From contig JAXGMN010000007.1 of NCBI GenBank assembly GCA_040768665.1, forward strand, positions 1 through 64,000: DNA of 64,000 bases, written 5' to 3'. The notes beneath the pieces are model-generated. The model was given only the letters and a program-made list of their open reading frames with translations. It made no database searches and was not told the DNA's origin. Shown here in pieces: positions 1 to 7,920 of the stretch (position 1 is the first letter of the stretch; every line of letters begins with the position of its first letter). This DNA is from JABWBD01 sp040768665 (GTDB taxonomy: Bacteria > Planctomycetota > Planctomycetia > Pirellulales > Thermoguttaceae). The translations under genes and the position numbers were made by a program.

Positions 1-283
1 GGTCAGGAGGTCGGAGTCAGGAGGTCGGAGAGCTGAGGACCGGAAGTCTGTCTTGCTGTTTCCTGTTTCCTGATTCGCTGGTCTTCAGGGGTCAGAGGTC
101 AGAGGTCAGAGGTGAGACTGAAGACTGATTACTGAAAACTCATTGGTCATTGCTGCCTGGTCATTGGTCATTTCTTGGTCTTCACTAACCACTAGCCGCT
201 GACCACTCCGCCTGTCATTGGTCATTGGCCTCTGGGCCTTTCTGCCCTCTGACTTCTGATTTCTGACTGGCTGGTGCTCAAGG
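1..283. repeat. heptanucleotide-repeat arrays, mixed units
   Basis: Low-complexity stretch made of 7-bp periodic units. GGTCAGA is repeated about three times at 88-113, GGTCATT pairs occur at about 151-175 and 215-230, and the complement of GGAAACA repeats lies at about 55-75. A CACTAACCACTAGCC stretch at about 183-205 is the same type of unit on the other strand. No gene is visible here. Confidence 0.75.
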
Positions 284-449
284 TCAGAGCGTCCAGTCTT
301 CCACCAAGAGATTGGGGACTTTCTGGAAATCGACCGCGTTGCGAGTCAAGACCGTCATGCTCTTCGTGAGTGCGATGGCCGCGATCCGCAGGTCCATGGT
401 TCCGATGCGAATCCGCCGGTGTCGCAGGTCCTCAAATGTACACGATTGA
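284..449 (-). pseudogene. VapC-type PIN toxin, C-terminal remnant only
   Basis: Only the last ~50 residues of a PIN-domain (VapC) ribonuclease are visible: the segment around IRIGTMDLRIAAIALTKS followed by LTRNAVDFQKVPNL, which matches the C-terminal acidic-residue region of VapC toxins (IGTxDLxIAA, TxNxxxFxxVPxL). The N-terminal ~80 residues, with the first catalytic aspartate, are absent. The remnant begins almost directly after the stop codon of the antitoxin-like gene upstream, so an internal deletion probably removed the front of the toxin. VapC proteins normally cleave tRNA or rRNA; this fragment should be inactive. The family call is good, the absence of any function is inferred. Confidence 0.65.
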
Positions 450-644
450 TCAGTCGCGATCCGCCTGACGGAGTTCTCGCCCAAGGCGCAGGACCTCGTC
501 ATATTCCGGATCGTCTTTGAACGAGCCGCGGACTTGGTCAATCCAGTTGCTCGAGGCCCCAAGGCGGTGCACCTCGGACTTCAACTGCGTCAGATCCCGC
601 TCCACCCGCGACACTCGCTCTTCCAATTCCAATGTTTCGGACAT
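450..644 (-). CDS. VapB-like antitoxin of a broken VapBC pair
   Basis: A 64-residue acidic protein starting MSETLELEERVSRVERDL. It has a predicted coiled-coil front (heptads around EERVSRVERDLTQLKSEV) and an acidic tail ending EVLRLGRELRQADRD, the layout of small antitoxins that precede PIN toxins in planctomycetes. It sits directly upstream of a VapC C-terminal fragment on the same strand, which is the main reason for the call. With the toxin truncated, the gene may be a relic or a stand-alone antitoxin. No DNA-binding motif is obvious. Confidence 0.55.
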   Translation of the reverse strand: MSETLELEERVSRVERDLTQLKSEVHRLGASSNWIDQVRGSFKDDPEYDEVLRLGRELRQADRD

Positions 645-718
645 CTCAAGACTCGCAGATTCGGACTACTTGCCCCACCATGAATTTTAGCTCAGTCGGG
701 TGCGGAGGGACAGGGGGG

Positions 719-879
719 GTGAGGGTTGATGGAGGGAGAGAAAGGGTTGATGGTTGATGGTTGATGGTTGATGGTCAGGGGTCGGGAGTCAGGGGACAGA
801 GTTGGTCATTTGTCACTGGTCATTTGTCATTTGCGGTTCGGCCGGCTCGACCCTCGACTCTCAGCTCTCGACTATCTGA
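719..879. repeat. heptanucleotide array (GGTTGAT and GGTCATT units)
   Basis: Four to five consecutive GGTTGAT units occur at about 748-776, followed by GGTCAGG/GGTCGGG-like units and then GTCATTTGTCACTGGTCATT at about 806-830. The array ends at the stop codon of the DUF5615 gene, which lies on the minus strand. Confidence 0.8.
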
Positions 880-1242
880 TCATCCCCAGTTGCTGAGAAA
901 CTCGATGTGGTTTTGCATTTCTTCGGCGGTTTTCGCGGCGATCCGTTTCAGGAGGCGGCGCACTCGCTGGCCGATGGAATAACGCTGCTGCGACGCCAAA
1001 ATGATACCGGAGTGTGACCTTCCTTGCGACAACAACTCGGCATGGATTCGAGAAAAGTCACAGCCGTTGAAACTGAACAACACTCGCGACTCGGAGTGGG
1101 CGAATTCAAGTTGTTCCAGGTCCGTCAGCGTCGTGGTGCCCGCTTCGAGCGCCGTCGTCGCGTCGACGCCGCGCGCACGCAAACCCACGACGACCGCGCG
1201 CTCCATGGAATCGACATCGAAGTAAAGGCGAATGGTGCTCAA
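880..1242 (-). CDS. DUF5615 PIN-like protein (putative toxin)
   Basis: A 120-residue protein of the DUF5615 family, a short PIN-like nuclease fold related to Mut7-C. The N-terminus reads IRLYFDVDSMERAVV with the typical early Asp pair. It is followed by a TDLEQLEFA segment and an LFSFNGCDFSRIH segment that carries the third acidic position. It overlaps the end of the upstream DUF433 gene by 4 bases (ATGA), so the two are translationally coupled. DUF433/DUF5615 pairs are common in cyanobacteria and planctomycetes and are treated as toxin-antitoxin-like modules. Nuclease activity is inferred from the fold, not shown here. Confidence 0.8.
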   Translation of the reverse strand: MSTIRLYFDVDSMERAVVVGLRARGVDATTALEAGTTTLTDLEQLEFAHSESRVLFSFNGCDFSRIHAELLSQGRSHSGIILASQQRYSIGQRVRRLLKRIAAKTAEEMQNHIEFLSNWG

Positions 1243-1550
1243 GGAGCGTTGTGGCGATCAACTTGATGACCGGCAGCCAAGCGATCGTATTCCGCCTCTT
1301 CGTGGGCCAGGTCGGCGTCGATCTCGTCGCGGTTGGCGTGGTAGTAGGCTAAAGCGGCGTACACCTGAGCCAAGCTGAGATGGCCGTACTGGTCAGCGAT
1401 TTCCTCCGGGCTGCGCCCCAGCTTGTACCAGCCCGCAACGCGGCGGACGGAGACGCCCGTGCCGGCGATCTGCGGCCGGCCGCCACAGATGCCCGGCGAA
1501 CCCGTAATCAGGGAACCAATGTCGGTAAGGGTCGGCATGGAAAGGCTCAA
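1239..1550 (-). CDS. DUF433 antitoxin-like DNA-binding protein
   Basis: A 103-residue DUF433 protein. The motif ITGSPGICGGRPQIAGTGVS followed by VRRVAGWYKLGRSPEEIADQ and LSLAQVYAALAYYHANRDE is diagnostic of this winged-helix-like family. It is the first gene of a two-gene unit with the DUF5615 protein, overlapping it by 4 bases, and would be the antitoxin or autoregulator. The first ATG is used; M6 is an alternative start. Both genes of the pair are intact while neighbours on either side are broken. Confidence 0.82.
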   Translation of the reverse strand: MSLSMPTLTDIGSLITGSPGICGGRPQIAGTGVSVRRVAGWYKLGRSPEEIADQYGHLSLAQVYAALAYYHANRDEIDADLAHEEAEYDRLAAGHQVDRHNAP

Positions 1551-1567
1551 AAACTAGCGGACTCAGG

Positions 1568-1671
1568 CTAGGCTTTGTCTCAAAACGGGGCAGGCACCTC
1601 GCCACAGCCTGTTTTTCGCCGGATTCGTCGATTGGGGTCGGAGCCAGTCCCCGTTTTGAGACAAAGCCTAG
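1568..1671. repeat. hairpin element with 23-bp perfect arms
   Basis: The arms at 1568-1590 and 1649-1671 are perfect inverted repeats of each other (left arm starts CTAGGCTTTGTCTCAAAACG). The loop carries CAGGCAC and GGAGCCAGTCCCC, core words that recur in other hairpin elements of this window. It lies between the DUF433 gene and the sugar locus. Confidence 0.85.
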
Positions 1672-1689
1672 TTGGCACACTATGAATTC

Positions 1690-1882
1690 TAGCACGGTTG
1701 GGTGGGGAGGGGAAGGGGCGGAGAGAAGCGGTTGATGGTTGGGGGCTGAGGGCGAAGGGCAGAGGGCTGAGGTCAGAGGACGGAGGACGGAGGACAGAGG
1801 ACGGAGAAAACGGGTTGATAGTTGATGGTTGACGGTTGATGGTCAGCAGTCGGAGGACGGAAGTCGGAGACCAGAGCAACCA
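1690..1882. repeat. heptanucleotide array (GGACGGA, GGTTGAT units)
   Basis: GGACGGA and GGACAGA units run in tandem at about 1779-1805, followed by GGTTGAT-type units (GTTGATAGTTGATGGTTGAC) at about 1814-1842. Scattered GGGCTGA and GGTCAGA units precede them. The array fills the space downstream of the dTDP-glucose dehydratase gene. Confidence 0.8.
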
Positions 1883-2929
1883 TCAACTGCCAGTGCCCAA
1901 CCGGCACAGCCGGTAGTCGCCGGAGAGGATGTGCTGCCACCAGTCGCGATTGTCGAGGTACCATTGGACGGTTTTGCGGAAGCCGGTGTCGGATTGCTCT
2001 TGGGGGCGCCAAGCGAGCTCGGTGCGGATCTTGGCGGCGTCGATGGCGTAGCGGAGGTCGTGGCCGGGGCGATCGGTGACAAATTCGATTTGATGGGCGT
2101 AGGGGCGGCGGTCGGCGCGGGGGTGCAGCTCGTCGAGGATGCCGCAGAGCATGCGGACCAAAGCAAGGTTGGTCAGTTCGTTGTTGCCGCCGATGTTGTA
2201 CGTCGAGCGGGGAGTGCCGCGTTCGAGCACGGTCAACAGCGCGGCAATGTCTTCGACGTAGAGCCAGTCGCGGACGCTCTCGCCCGCGCCGTAGACCGGA
2301 ATCGGCTCCTCACGAAGGCATTTCATGACCACGGGATCAGCTTCTCGGGGAACTGGTAGGGGCCGTAGTTGTTCGAGCAGTTGGTCACCAGCACCGGCAG
2401 CCCGTAGGTGTCGTGCCAGCGCGGGCGAGGTGGTCCGAGGCGGCCTGCTCGCCGAGTGCGCGAGTGCGGCCGGTAGGGCGTCTGTTCCGTGAAGGCCGCG
2501 TCGTCCATCCCAAGCGACCCGTAGACTTCGTCGGTGGAGACGCAGGAAACGGAACGGGCGGCGTCTGGGTTCGTCGAGGTTGCGGTAATGGCCCAAGGCG
2601 GCTTGCAGGAGGTTGAAGGTTCCCAAGATATTGGTCTGGATGAACTGCCCGGGGCCGTCGATCGACCGGTCGACGTGGGACTCGGCGGCGAGGTGCATGA
2701 CGGCGTCGGGATCGGCCTCGGCGACGGCCCGGCGCACGGCGTCGGCATCGCACAGGTCGACCTTCACAAAGCGGTAGCGGGGATCGTCTTCAACGTTGGC
2801 CAACGAGCGCCGGTTGCCCGCGTAGGTGAGGCAGTCGAGGTTGACGACCCGATGATTCGTGTGGCGGAAAATATGCCGCACAAGGTTCGAGCCGATAAAG
2901 CCGCAGCTGCCGGAGAGGAGGAGGGACAT
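1883..2929 (-). pseudogene. rfbB: dTDP-glucose 4,6-dehydratase, frameshifted
   Basis: An extended short-chain dehydrogenase that would convert dTDP-glucose to dTDP-4-keto-6-deoxyglucose for exopolysaccharide sugars. The N-terminus has the NAD-binding GSCGFIGSNLVRH motif and HLAAESHVDRSIDGP; the C-terminal half has VYGAGESVRDWLYVEDIA and TYNIGGNNELTN. Between about residues 120 and 200 the reading frame is wrong: STDEVYGSLG, ASDHLARA and LVTNCSNNYGPYQFPEKLIP are found in two other frames, so at least four indels lie between about 2,330 and 2,580. The catalytic YxxxK region is lost as written. Start 2929 (MSLLLSGSCGFIG) is directly preceded by a GGGGTCA array, with no Shine-Dalgarno site. Confidence 0.85.
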
Positions 2930-2962
2930 AGGGGTCAGGGGTCAGGGGTCAGGGGTCAGGAG
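2930..2962. repeat. GGGGTCA heptamer array abutting a start codon
   Basis: Four GGGGTCA units in tandem. The array begins right beside the ATG of the dehydratase gene (2929) and occupies the place of its ribosome binding site. On its other side it supplies the stop codon of the next minus-strand gene (TGA at 2949-2951 in the frame ending QTIPPDP). Confidence 0.88.
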
Positions 2963-3310
2963 GAATGGTTTGGGTGCTTCGGATCATGGCACCGAGCATC
3001 TTGCCGACCTCGTTGTTCAAGGAGACGAGATGGGCGTGTTGGTCAGTGGTGATGTAGCCGCAGTCGCGCGCGAAGTCGAGCGAACTGTCCGTCTCGCTGC
3101 TCGCCGTCGCAGTCGGTCAGTTTGCTGACAAAGTGGGGCTTCATAGCGCCGCTTCGCCCAGGCTTCGCGGAGGTTCAGGCAGACGGAACGGGAAGAGCGG
3201 CGGATCCGGCTGGTCAAGGAATAACGCTCGTCGGGCGGGAAACCCTTGCTGATCTGAAACACTTCCATCGCCAGCCGGTATGCCTTCCGGTAAACGATCA
3301 GCTCTTGACG
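2949..3310 (-). pseudogene. four-helix-bundle protein of the 23S rRNA-IVP family, frameshifted (copy 1)
   Basis: Three pieces in different frames make up one IVP/S23-type four-helix bundle. The first is RQELIVYRKAYRLAMEVFQI, followed by GFPPDERYSLTSRIRRSSRS and LREAWAKRRYEA. The last is SSLDFARDCGYITTDQHAHL continuing to the end. Two frameshifts near 3,080-3,130 and an unclear start break it. The family was first found in 23S rRNA intervening sequences and is related to the Avd accessory protein of diversity-generating retroelements; its function is unknown. The stop codon lies inside the neighbouring GGGGTCA array, as for the two other IVP genes here. Confidence 0.75.
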
Positions 3311-3319
3311 GATTGACGG

Positions 3320-3542
3320 ACACGGGCGCAGCGGGCAGTGGTCAGGGAACAGGGTCAGGGACAGGTTTACGGAACACTAATCTCCACTAATCGGCACTAA
3401 TCCTGATTAGCGAGGATTAGCGCGTAGATTAGTGTTCCAGGTCATTGGCTCTTCGTCTTTGGTGGAAACTTTCCTAAAGCGGTAAGCCGCTCCTTGGTCA
3501 TTCTTTGGTTCACTAACCACTAACCACTCCGCCTGTCATTGG
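3320..3542. repeat. short heptamer runs and a 68-bp hairpin (3371-3438)
   Basis: GGTCAGG-like units lie at 3339-3362 and GGTCATT/ACTAACC units at 3495-3542. Between them is a hairpin with 13-bp perfect arms (GGAACACTAATCT at 3371-3383 and its complement at 3426-3438). Its interior repeats CACTAATC and GATTAG words. No gene is visible. Confidence 0.7.
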
Positions 3543-4212
3543 TCATTTGCCCGTGGCTCCCTGCCCCCCGTCCCCCGCCCCCCGCCCCGTCTCCTGCCCC
3601 CAGGCGAGCCACACGTCCACCCCGCGACGAGCTTGGCAAAAGTCTTCGAGGTGGAGGATCTCGGTGGAGAAGCCGGCGGGGTCGGGAGGAGGATTTTGAC
3701 AGGGGGCCAGTCGTCGCTGCCCCAATGGGCCGCGGCGGACGCGGCGGAAGTCGTCGTTGTTGAAGATCGTATCCTTGCCGAAGTGGTACCAAAGAAGACG
3801 CGTGCTCAGTCCTTTGAGTCCACAGGGAGAAGCTGACGGGGATCTCATAGCTGCTGTCGGTCTGGAGCGGGCGGGCGCTTGACGCTCTGCTGCTCGTAGC
3901 CGGCCCCGCGGAGGCAGTATTGGGGAAGTGGTGCGCTCCTCTTCGGTGTAGTTGATGACACGACCAGGCAGCGAGACCGTATTTCCGCCGGGGTGGCGGT
4001 ACTGGCGGTTGACGGTGTATTCGCTGCCGGTGGCCTTGGCGATCCGGGTCCAAATCTCCTTGTTCGCTGATCCACTCGCCCAATTGCCTGGGCAGCGATC
4101 GCATGTCGGGATTGGCAGCGGCACATCGTGCGGCAAGTGCTGACCAGGTGATCCAGGAGGTGAGGTGGAGGGCGGCGAGGGAGACGGCGGCGAGGGTGAG
4201 GCGGAGGAGCAT
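3543..4212 (-). pseudogene. exosortase-associated EpsI-like protein (DUF3485), frameshifted
   Basis: The start region encodes a hydrophobic segment LAAVSLAALHLTSWITWSAL followed by SLPRQLGEWISE, the usual opening of EpsI/DUF3485 proteins. Further family pieces appear in other frames: RIAKATGSEYTVNRQYRHPG, VINYTEEERT, AGYEQQSVKRP, YEIPVSFSLW, then TRLLWYHFGKDTIFNNDDFR. Several indels separate them. EpsI proteins accompany exosortases and are thought to act at the membrane in exopolysaccharide export or surface anchoring. An exosortase gene lies at 10.5-11.5 kb on the same strand. The gene is non-functional as written unless the frameshifts are sequence errors. Confidence 0.7.
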
Positions 4213-4545
4213 GGGGAGAAGGGGTTGATGTGGTTGATGGTTGATAGTCAGAGGTCAGAGGTCGGAGGCCGGGGAGGTCGCAGGTCGGAGGTCAGAGGCT
4301 CGTGAGGTCGAGGGCGGAGGGCAGGACTCAGACTCAGGACTCAAGCCTTCAGGAGTCAGAGGTCAGAGGGCTAAGGGCGGAGGGCTGAGGGCGGAGGGAA
4401 CGGGTTGATGGTTGATGGCTTAGGGCAAAGGGCGGAGGGCAGGACTCAGGACTCAGGACTCAGGAGCCAGGGGTTAGCCTGGAAGACTGATCTACTGAAA
4501 ACTGATCTACTGAAAACTGATCTACTGAAACTGACTACTGAAAAC
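4213..4545. repeat. large mixed heptamer array between genes
   Basis: This 330-bp interval has no gene. It is filled with GGTTGAT, GGTCAGA, GGTCGGA, GGGCGGA and GGACTCA units (tandem GGACTCA at about 4442-4464). At about 4490-4540 a 15-bp unit CTGATCTACTGAAAA repeats about three times, which reads on the other strand as CAGTTTT and CAGTAGAT words. The period is 7 for almost all units. Confidence 0.85.
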
Positions 4546-4596
4546 TGAATCGCCCGGCTTCGGCGCTCGAGAGCCAGCAGGGGGATCAACACTGCT

Positions 4597-5635
4597 TTAG
4601 CCGGCGGACGGGATCTCGAGTTCGGCCAACGTGCGGGCCGTGGCAAACCGGTCCAGCCAATCGTCCAGTTGATGCGAGTCGGTTGTCGCCTGGATGGCGT
4701 GTGCCAATTCGGGGGTACGTCCCCAAAGCTGCTTGCGAAGCTGGCGTAACAGCGTTTGCTGCCGCGTCTCAACCGCAGCCTCCGTTCGCCCTCCGTTCGG
4801 CCCTTTTCCGTCAGTACATCAGCCATCGTTCTGGTCATTTCCAACACCTCCTCCTGCAGTTCCGCGCCCTGACGGAGCGTTCGACCGCCTCCTGTAACTT
4901 GGCGTGTTCAGTCTCCTTCTTCATGATAGATCGCGCGCCAATGCAGGAAAGAGAGCCCGCGCCAGCCGCCAGCGCTCGGCGGGGGCACCCCGAAAGCGGG
5001 TAACGACGCTTGCCAGAACTCGCCTGAACTCGGCCGCACGGCATCGCGCTGCTGCACCAGGCGGAGCAGCCAGCCGAAATAGCCGCCTCGTTGGAGCCTG
5101 GCTGCGGCAAGTCGGGTAAGTTGAGGAACAGCGGTTGCTCGATAATTGGGGTCACCGAGTGAATTCGGCGCCGCGTCATCAGGTCGGCTAACGTGCCCAC
5201 CTGCGGCCAGGGCCGCAGGCCGGTGCAAGACGACCGGAGCACTGCCAGCCGGGCACGCGCGGGCGAGCGAAAGCGCTTCCAGCCACTTGCGGAGTTGGAA
5301 TCGGAAGATCTGCACTTGGAGTCCGCCAGACGCAAGCGGGCATCAGCCGATCGGGTTGCGATTGGTGCTCGATGAGGGATGCCATGAAGAAAGTTACGCG
5401 ATCGGCCGGGGCCGAGAAGCGCGCCGTCAAAACGATGTCGGATTCGAGGTGACGGTAGTCGCGACGGATGAACGTTGTCTTGATCTTTGCTGAGGCGAGC
5501 GAAGTCGATTTCATCGAGCCAGGGCGTGTCGAGCAGGCTCAGGTCCCGACGTTCGCCGGAGTTCTGCATCACCTTCATGCTGTTCTCGAACTGCCGGACC
5601 AGTTCGCGGATTCGCCTTCGGCGGCACGTCGTCAT
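4597..5635 (-). pseudogene. Rpn family nuclease/putative transposase, multiply frameshifted
   Basis: Pieces in all three frames rebuild an Rpn-like (PD-(D/E)XK) protein: RIRELVRQFENSMKVM, LSLLDTPWLDEIDFARL, TFIRRDYRHLESDIVLTA, FFMASLIEHQSQPDRLMP, VQIFRFQLRKWLEA, GLRPWPQVGTLADLMTR, FLNLPDLP, RGGYFGWLLRLVQQRDAVR, TEHAKLQEAVERSVR and TMADVLTEKGRTEGERR, ending LAELEIPSAG. The catalytic region ESDxVLTA...IEHQS is recognisable. At least eight indels occur in one kilobase, far more than elsewhere in the window. Rpn proteins promote recA-independent recombination and are often repetitive. As written the gene cannot make a full protein. Confidence 0.75.
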
Positions 5636-5650
5636 CCAAACAATGCGGCA

Positions 5651-5755
5651 GAGGTCGGAGGACGGAGGACGGGTCGATGGTTGATGGTTGATGGTTGATG
5701 GGGGGCAGGTAGAAAACGAGTTGTTTGTTTTTCACTATCAACGAGCAATGATCAA
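5651..5755. repeat. GGTTGAT heptamer array flanking IVP copy 2 (3' side)
   Basis: GGTCGGA, GGACGGA and three to four GGTTGAT units at about 5651-5700 are followed by a degenerate segment in the opposite orientation (ACTATCAACGAGCAATGATC). The TAG stop codon of the IVP gene at 5756 joins the array edge. Confidence 0.8.
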
Positions 5756-6154
5756 CTAGCATCCAGCTAGATTCGTCGGGACGGAGCGGATGGAACGGAT
5801 GAGGGCGGAGAGCATTTCGCCGATGCGGACAGTCTGGCGGACATGGGCGTTGGCGCGGTCTCGGCCGACAGAAGCCGGCGTCGGCGGCTTCGCCGGAGGC
5901 CAGTTGTCAGCCGTCAGTGGGTGCAGGAAGGGATAAGAACTGCTGTTTTCGGCCAACGTCTTTGTCGCCAAAACAGGTCCATCGGCCGAAAAAATGGACC
6001 AGTTCCGCGAATAATCTGATCTGCCGAAGCCGCGGCGGCTCGCGGCAGGCGTCCAAGTCCTCGACATCGAGGAACAACTCGTGAGCCACGCGCCAAACCT
6101 CCAGGTCGGTGAAGTGCTCAACCTTGCCCGGCCGCTCATTCTTCCCACCATCAA
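5756..6154 (-). pseudogene. four-helix-bundle IVP family protein, disrupted (copy 2)
   Basis: The front KVEHFTDLEVWRVAHELFLD is a typical IVP helix 1. SADQIIRGTG appears in a second frame. The C-terminal RQTVRIGEMLSALIRSIRS lies in a third. In the middle, 5944-6000 is a copy of a dispersed repeat also found inside the hairpin element at 37.3 kb, so the gene seems to have been interrupted by that repeat as well as by indels. Heptamer arrays flank the gene: G-rich on the coding strand at its 5' side (6148-6182) and C-rich at its 3' side. The stop lies at the edge of an array. Confidence 0.6.
5944..6000. repeat. dispersed 57-bp repeat inside IVP copy 2
   Basis: On the minus strand it reads GGTCCATTTTTTCGGCCG, then TTTTGGCGACAAAG and TTGGCCGAAAACA. 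The hairpin element at 37283-37405 carries the same words in the same order (GGTCCATTTTTCGGCCG, TTTTGGCTCCAAAG, CTGGCCGAAAACA). The ends are inverted (TTTTCGGCC versus GGCCGAAAA). Confidence 0.75.
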
Positions 6155-6182
6155 CCATCAACCAGCAACTATCAACTAGAGG
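6148..6182. repeat. GGTTGAT array (minus-strand sense), 5' side of IVP copy 2
   Basis: On the minus strand the units read GTTGATA, GTTGCTG, GTTGATG, GTTGATG. The array separates the end of the WecA-like gene (6184) from the IVP copy. Confidence 0.75.
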
Positions 6183-6183
6183 T

Positions 6184-7920
6184 CTACCTGGGGTGGTGGG
6201 GTAGGATGGTGGAGTCGATGACTTGGGACTGGCCGCGGCTGTGGATGCCGCTGCCGGTGCCGGCCGTGGCGCGGGCGTGGATGCCGCTGCCGCTGGCCCG
6301 CTTGTGGATGCCGCTGTTGCTGCCGTTGCCGTTGCCGTTGCGGCGGTGGTGGATGCCGCTGCCGCCCGTGCTGCGATTGGCAGCGGCACTGACGCTGCCG
6401 CCTTCGGCGGCGGCGGCCATTGCCAGGGCGACGGAAGATGGTTCCGGGTCTTTGACGGGGATGGCCAGGGCGGCCTCGCTCAGCGCGATGAGGCGGGACT
6501 CCAGGGGAGCGAGCAGCTCGCGGATCAGGTCGATGTGCGACGCCGTGCCCGCGCCGGTGGAGTTGCCGGCGATGGTGAGCCGGCCGACGGAGCGACCGCA
6601 AACGATCAGGGGGAAATCCATCTTCCACCGGTCCTCGGGGGACGGCGGGACGGGGCGGTCCCAGGTGGCGTTGTAGCTCTCTTGGATCAAGGGGAGATTG
6701 ATGTCCAGATGCACGCGGTCGAGCTGCATGCGCTCGGCCGTTTCGGTGAGGTCTTCCCAGAGCTGGTCCCAATGTTGGCGGCCCTGCAGGCGGACGGACG
6801 TGCGGATCGTCCTTTCGGATCGCGGAACCAGCGGGTGGGCCAGCGAGGAGGCGGCGCGACGGACCCGCATGGCCACAAGCAACATTTCGCCGCGGCCGAA
6901 CAGACCCGTGGTAGCGAAGATGACGACGACGCTCACGGCGGCGATGATGGCGAGGATGTCGCTTTTGGTGGCGACGCTCAAGAGCGATCCGGTGGAGGTG
7001 ACGACGCAGGCCAGCGCGACGACGCCGAGGACCTTGCGGTTGGTGCCCAGGGCCTCGAACAGGCGGTGGTGGAGGTGGCCGCGGTCGGCGGTGTAGATGC
7101 TGCGGCCTGTAAGCCGGCGGCGGATGATGGCTGCGGAAGAATCGAGGATGGGGATGGTCAGGGCGGCCAGCGGTGCGGCCAGAAGCACGGTGATCGGTCC
7201 CTTGAGCGAGGAGTGGATCGCCAGCCCACCGACCATCAGGCCGATGAGCATGCTGCCGGCGTCGCCCAGGAAGATGGTGGCGGGAGGAAAGTTGAACCGG
7301 AGGAAGCCAAGGAGGCTTCCGGCGAAGATCATGGCGACGGCGGCGACCAGCACGTGGTTGGTCATGAAGGCCATCACGGCCAGCGTGATGCTCAGGAGAA
7401 TGCCCAACGTGGTCGCCAGCCCGTCAATGCCGTCCAGCAGGTTGATCGCGTTGATGGCGCCGACGAGCCAGAAGATCGTGACGGGGATGGCCAGTCGGCC
7501 CAGTTCGATTTCGATGCCGAAGATGCCGACCTTCTGGATCGCCAGGCCGCCGGTGGCAACGAGGATACCTGCGACGGCGATCTGGCCGAGCAGCTTGTGT
7601 CGGCCGCGGATGCCGTGCCAATCGTCGACGAGCCCCAGCGCAACCACGCCGGCACCGCCAGAAGAAGCTGGCGAGGTCGCGCCAGTCTTGCTGGATGGCG
7701 AGGTTCCAGGATTGGGCAGCAGCAGGATTACGCCGATGACGGTGCAGGCGGCCAGGAAGATGGCCAGCCCGCCGCCTGGCCGCGATCGGCCGCCGGTGGA
7801 GCTTGCGATGCCCATCGGGCCGGTCGGTCAGGCCGACGCGAAGGCCAGGCGACGGACGTGGACGTCAGGGATGCTCACAATGCAAGCCGCCAGAAAGCTC
7901 AGGATGGTTGCGAAGATCAT
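6184..7920 (-). CDS. WecA/TagO-like undecaprenyl-phosphate sugar-1-phosphate transferase (N-terminal frameshifts)
   Basis: A polytopic MraY/WecA-family enzyme that would load the first sugar phosphate onto undecaprenyl phosphate. Family motifs are GLVDDWHGIRGRHKLLGQI, INLLDGIDGLATTLG, FPPATIFLGDAGSMLIGL (catalytic Asp) and DRGHLHHRL. About 12 hydrophobic segments are visible. The open frame begins at 7815, but the natural start is probably the ATG at 7920 (MIFATILSFLAACIV), with DRPDGHRKLHRRPIA in shifted frames at about 7,790-7,835. A further frameshift lies near 7,660-7,720. A ~200-residue cytoplasmic-type C-terminal extension ends in repeated SGIH motifs (for example SGIHKRASGSGIHARA). It sits downstream of the tyrosine-kinase gene in the same orientation. 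Confidence 0.82.
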
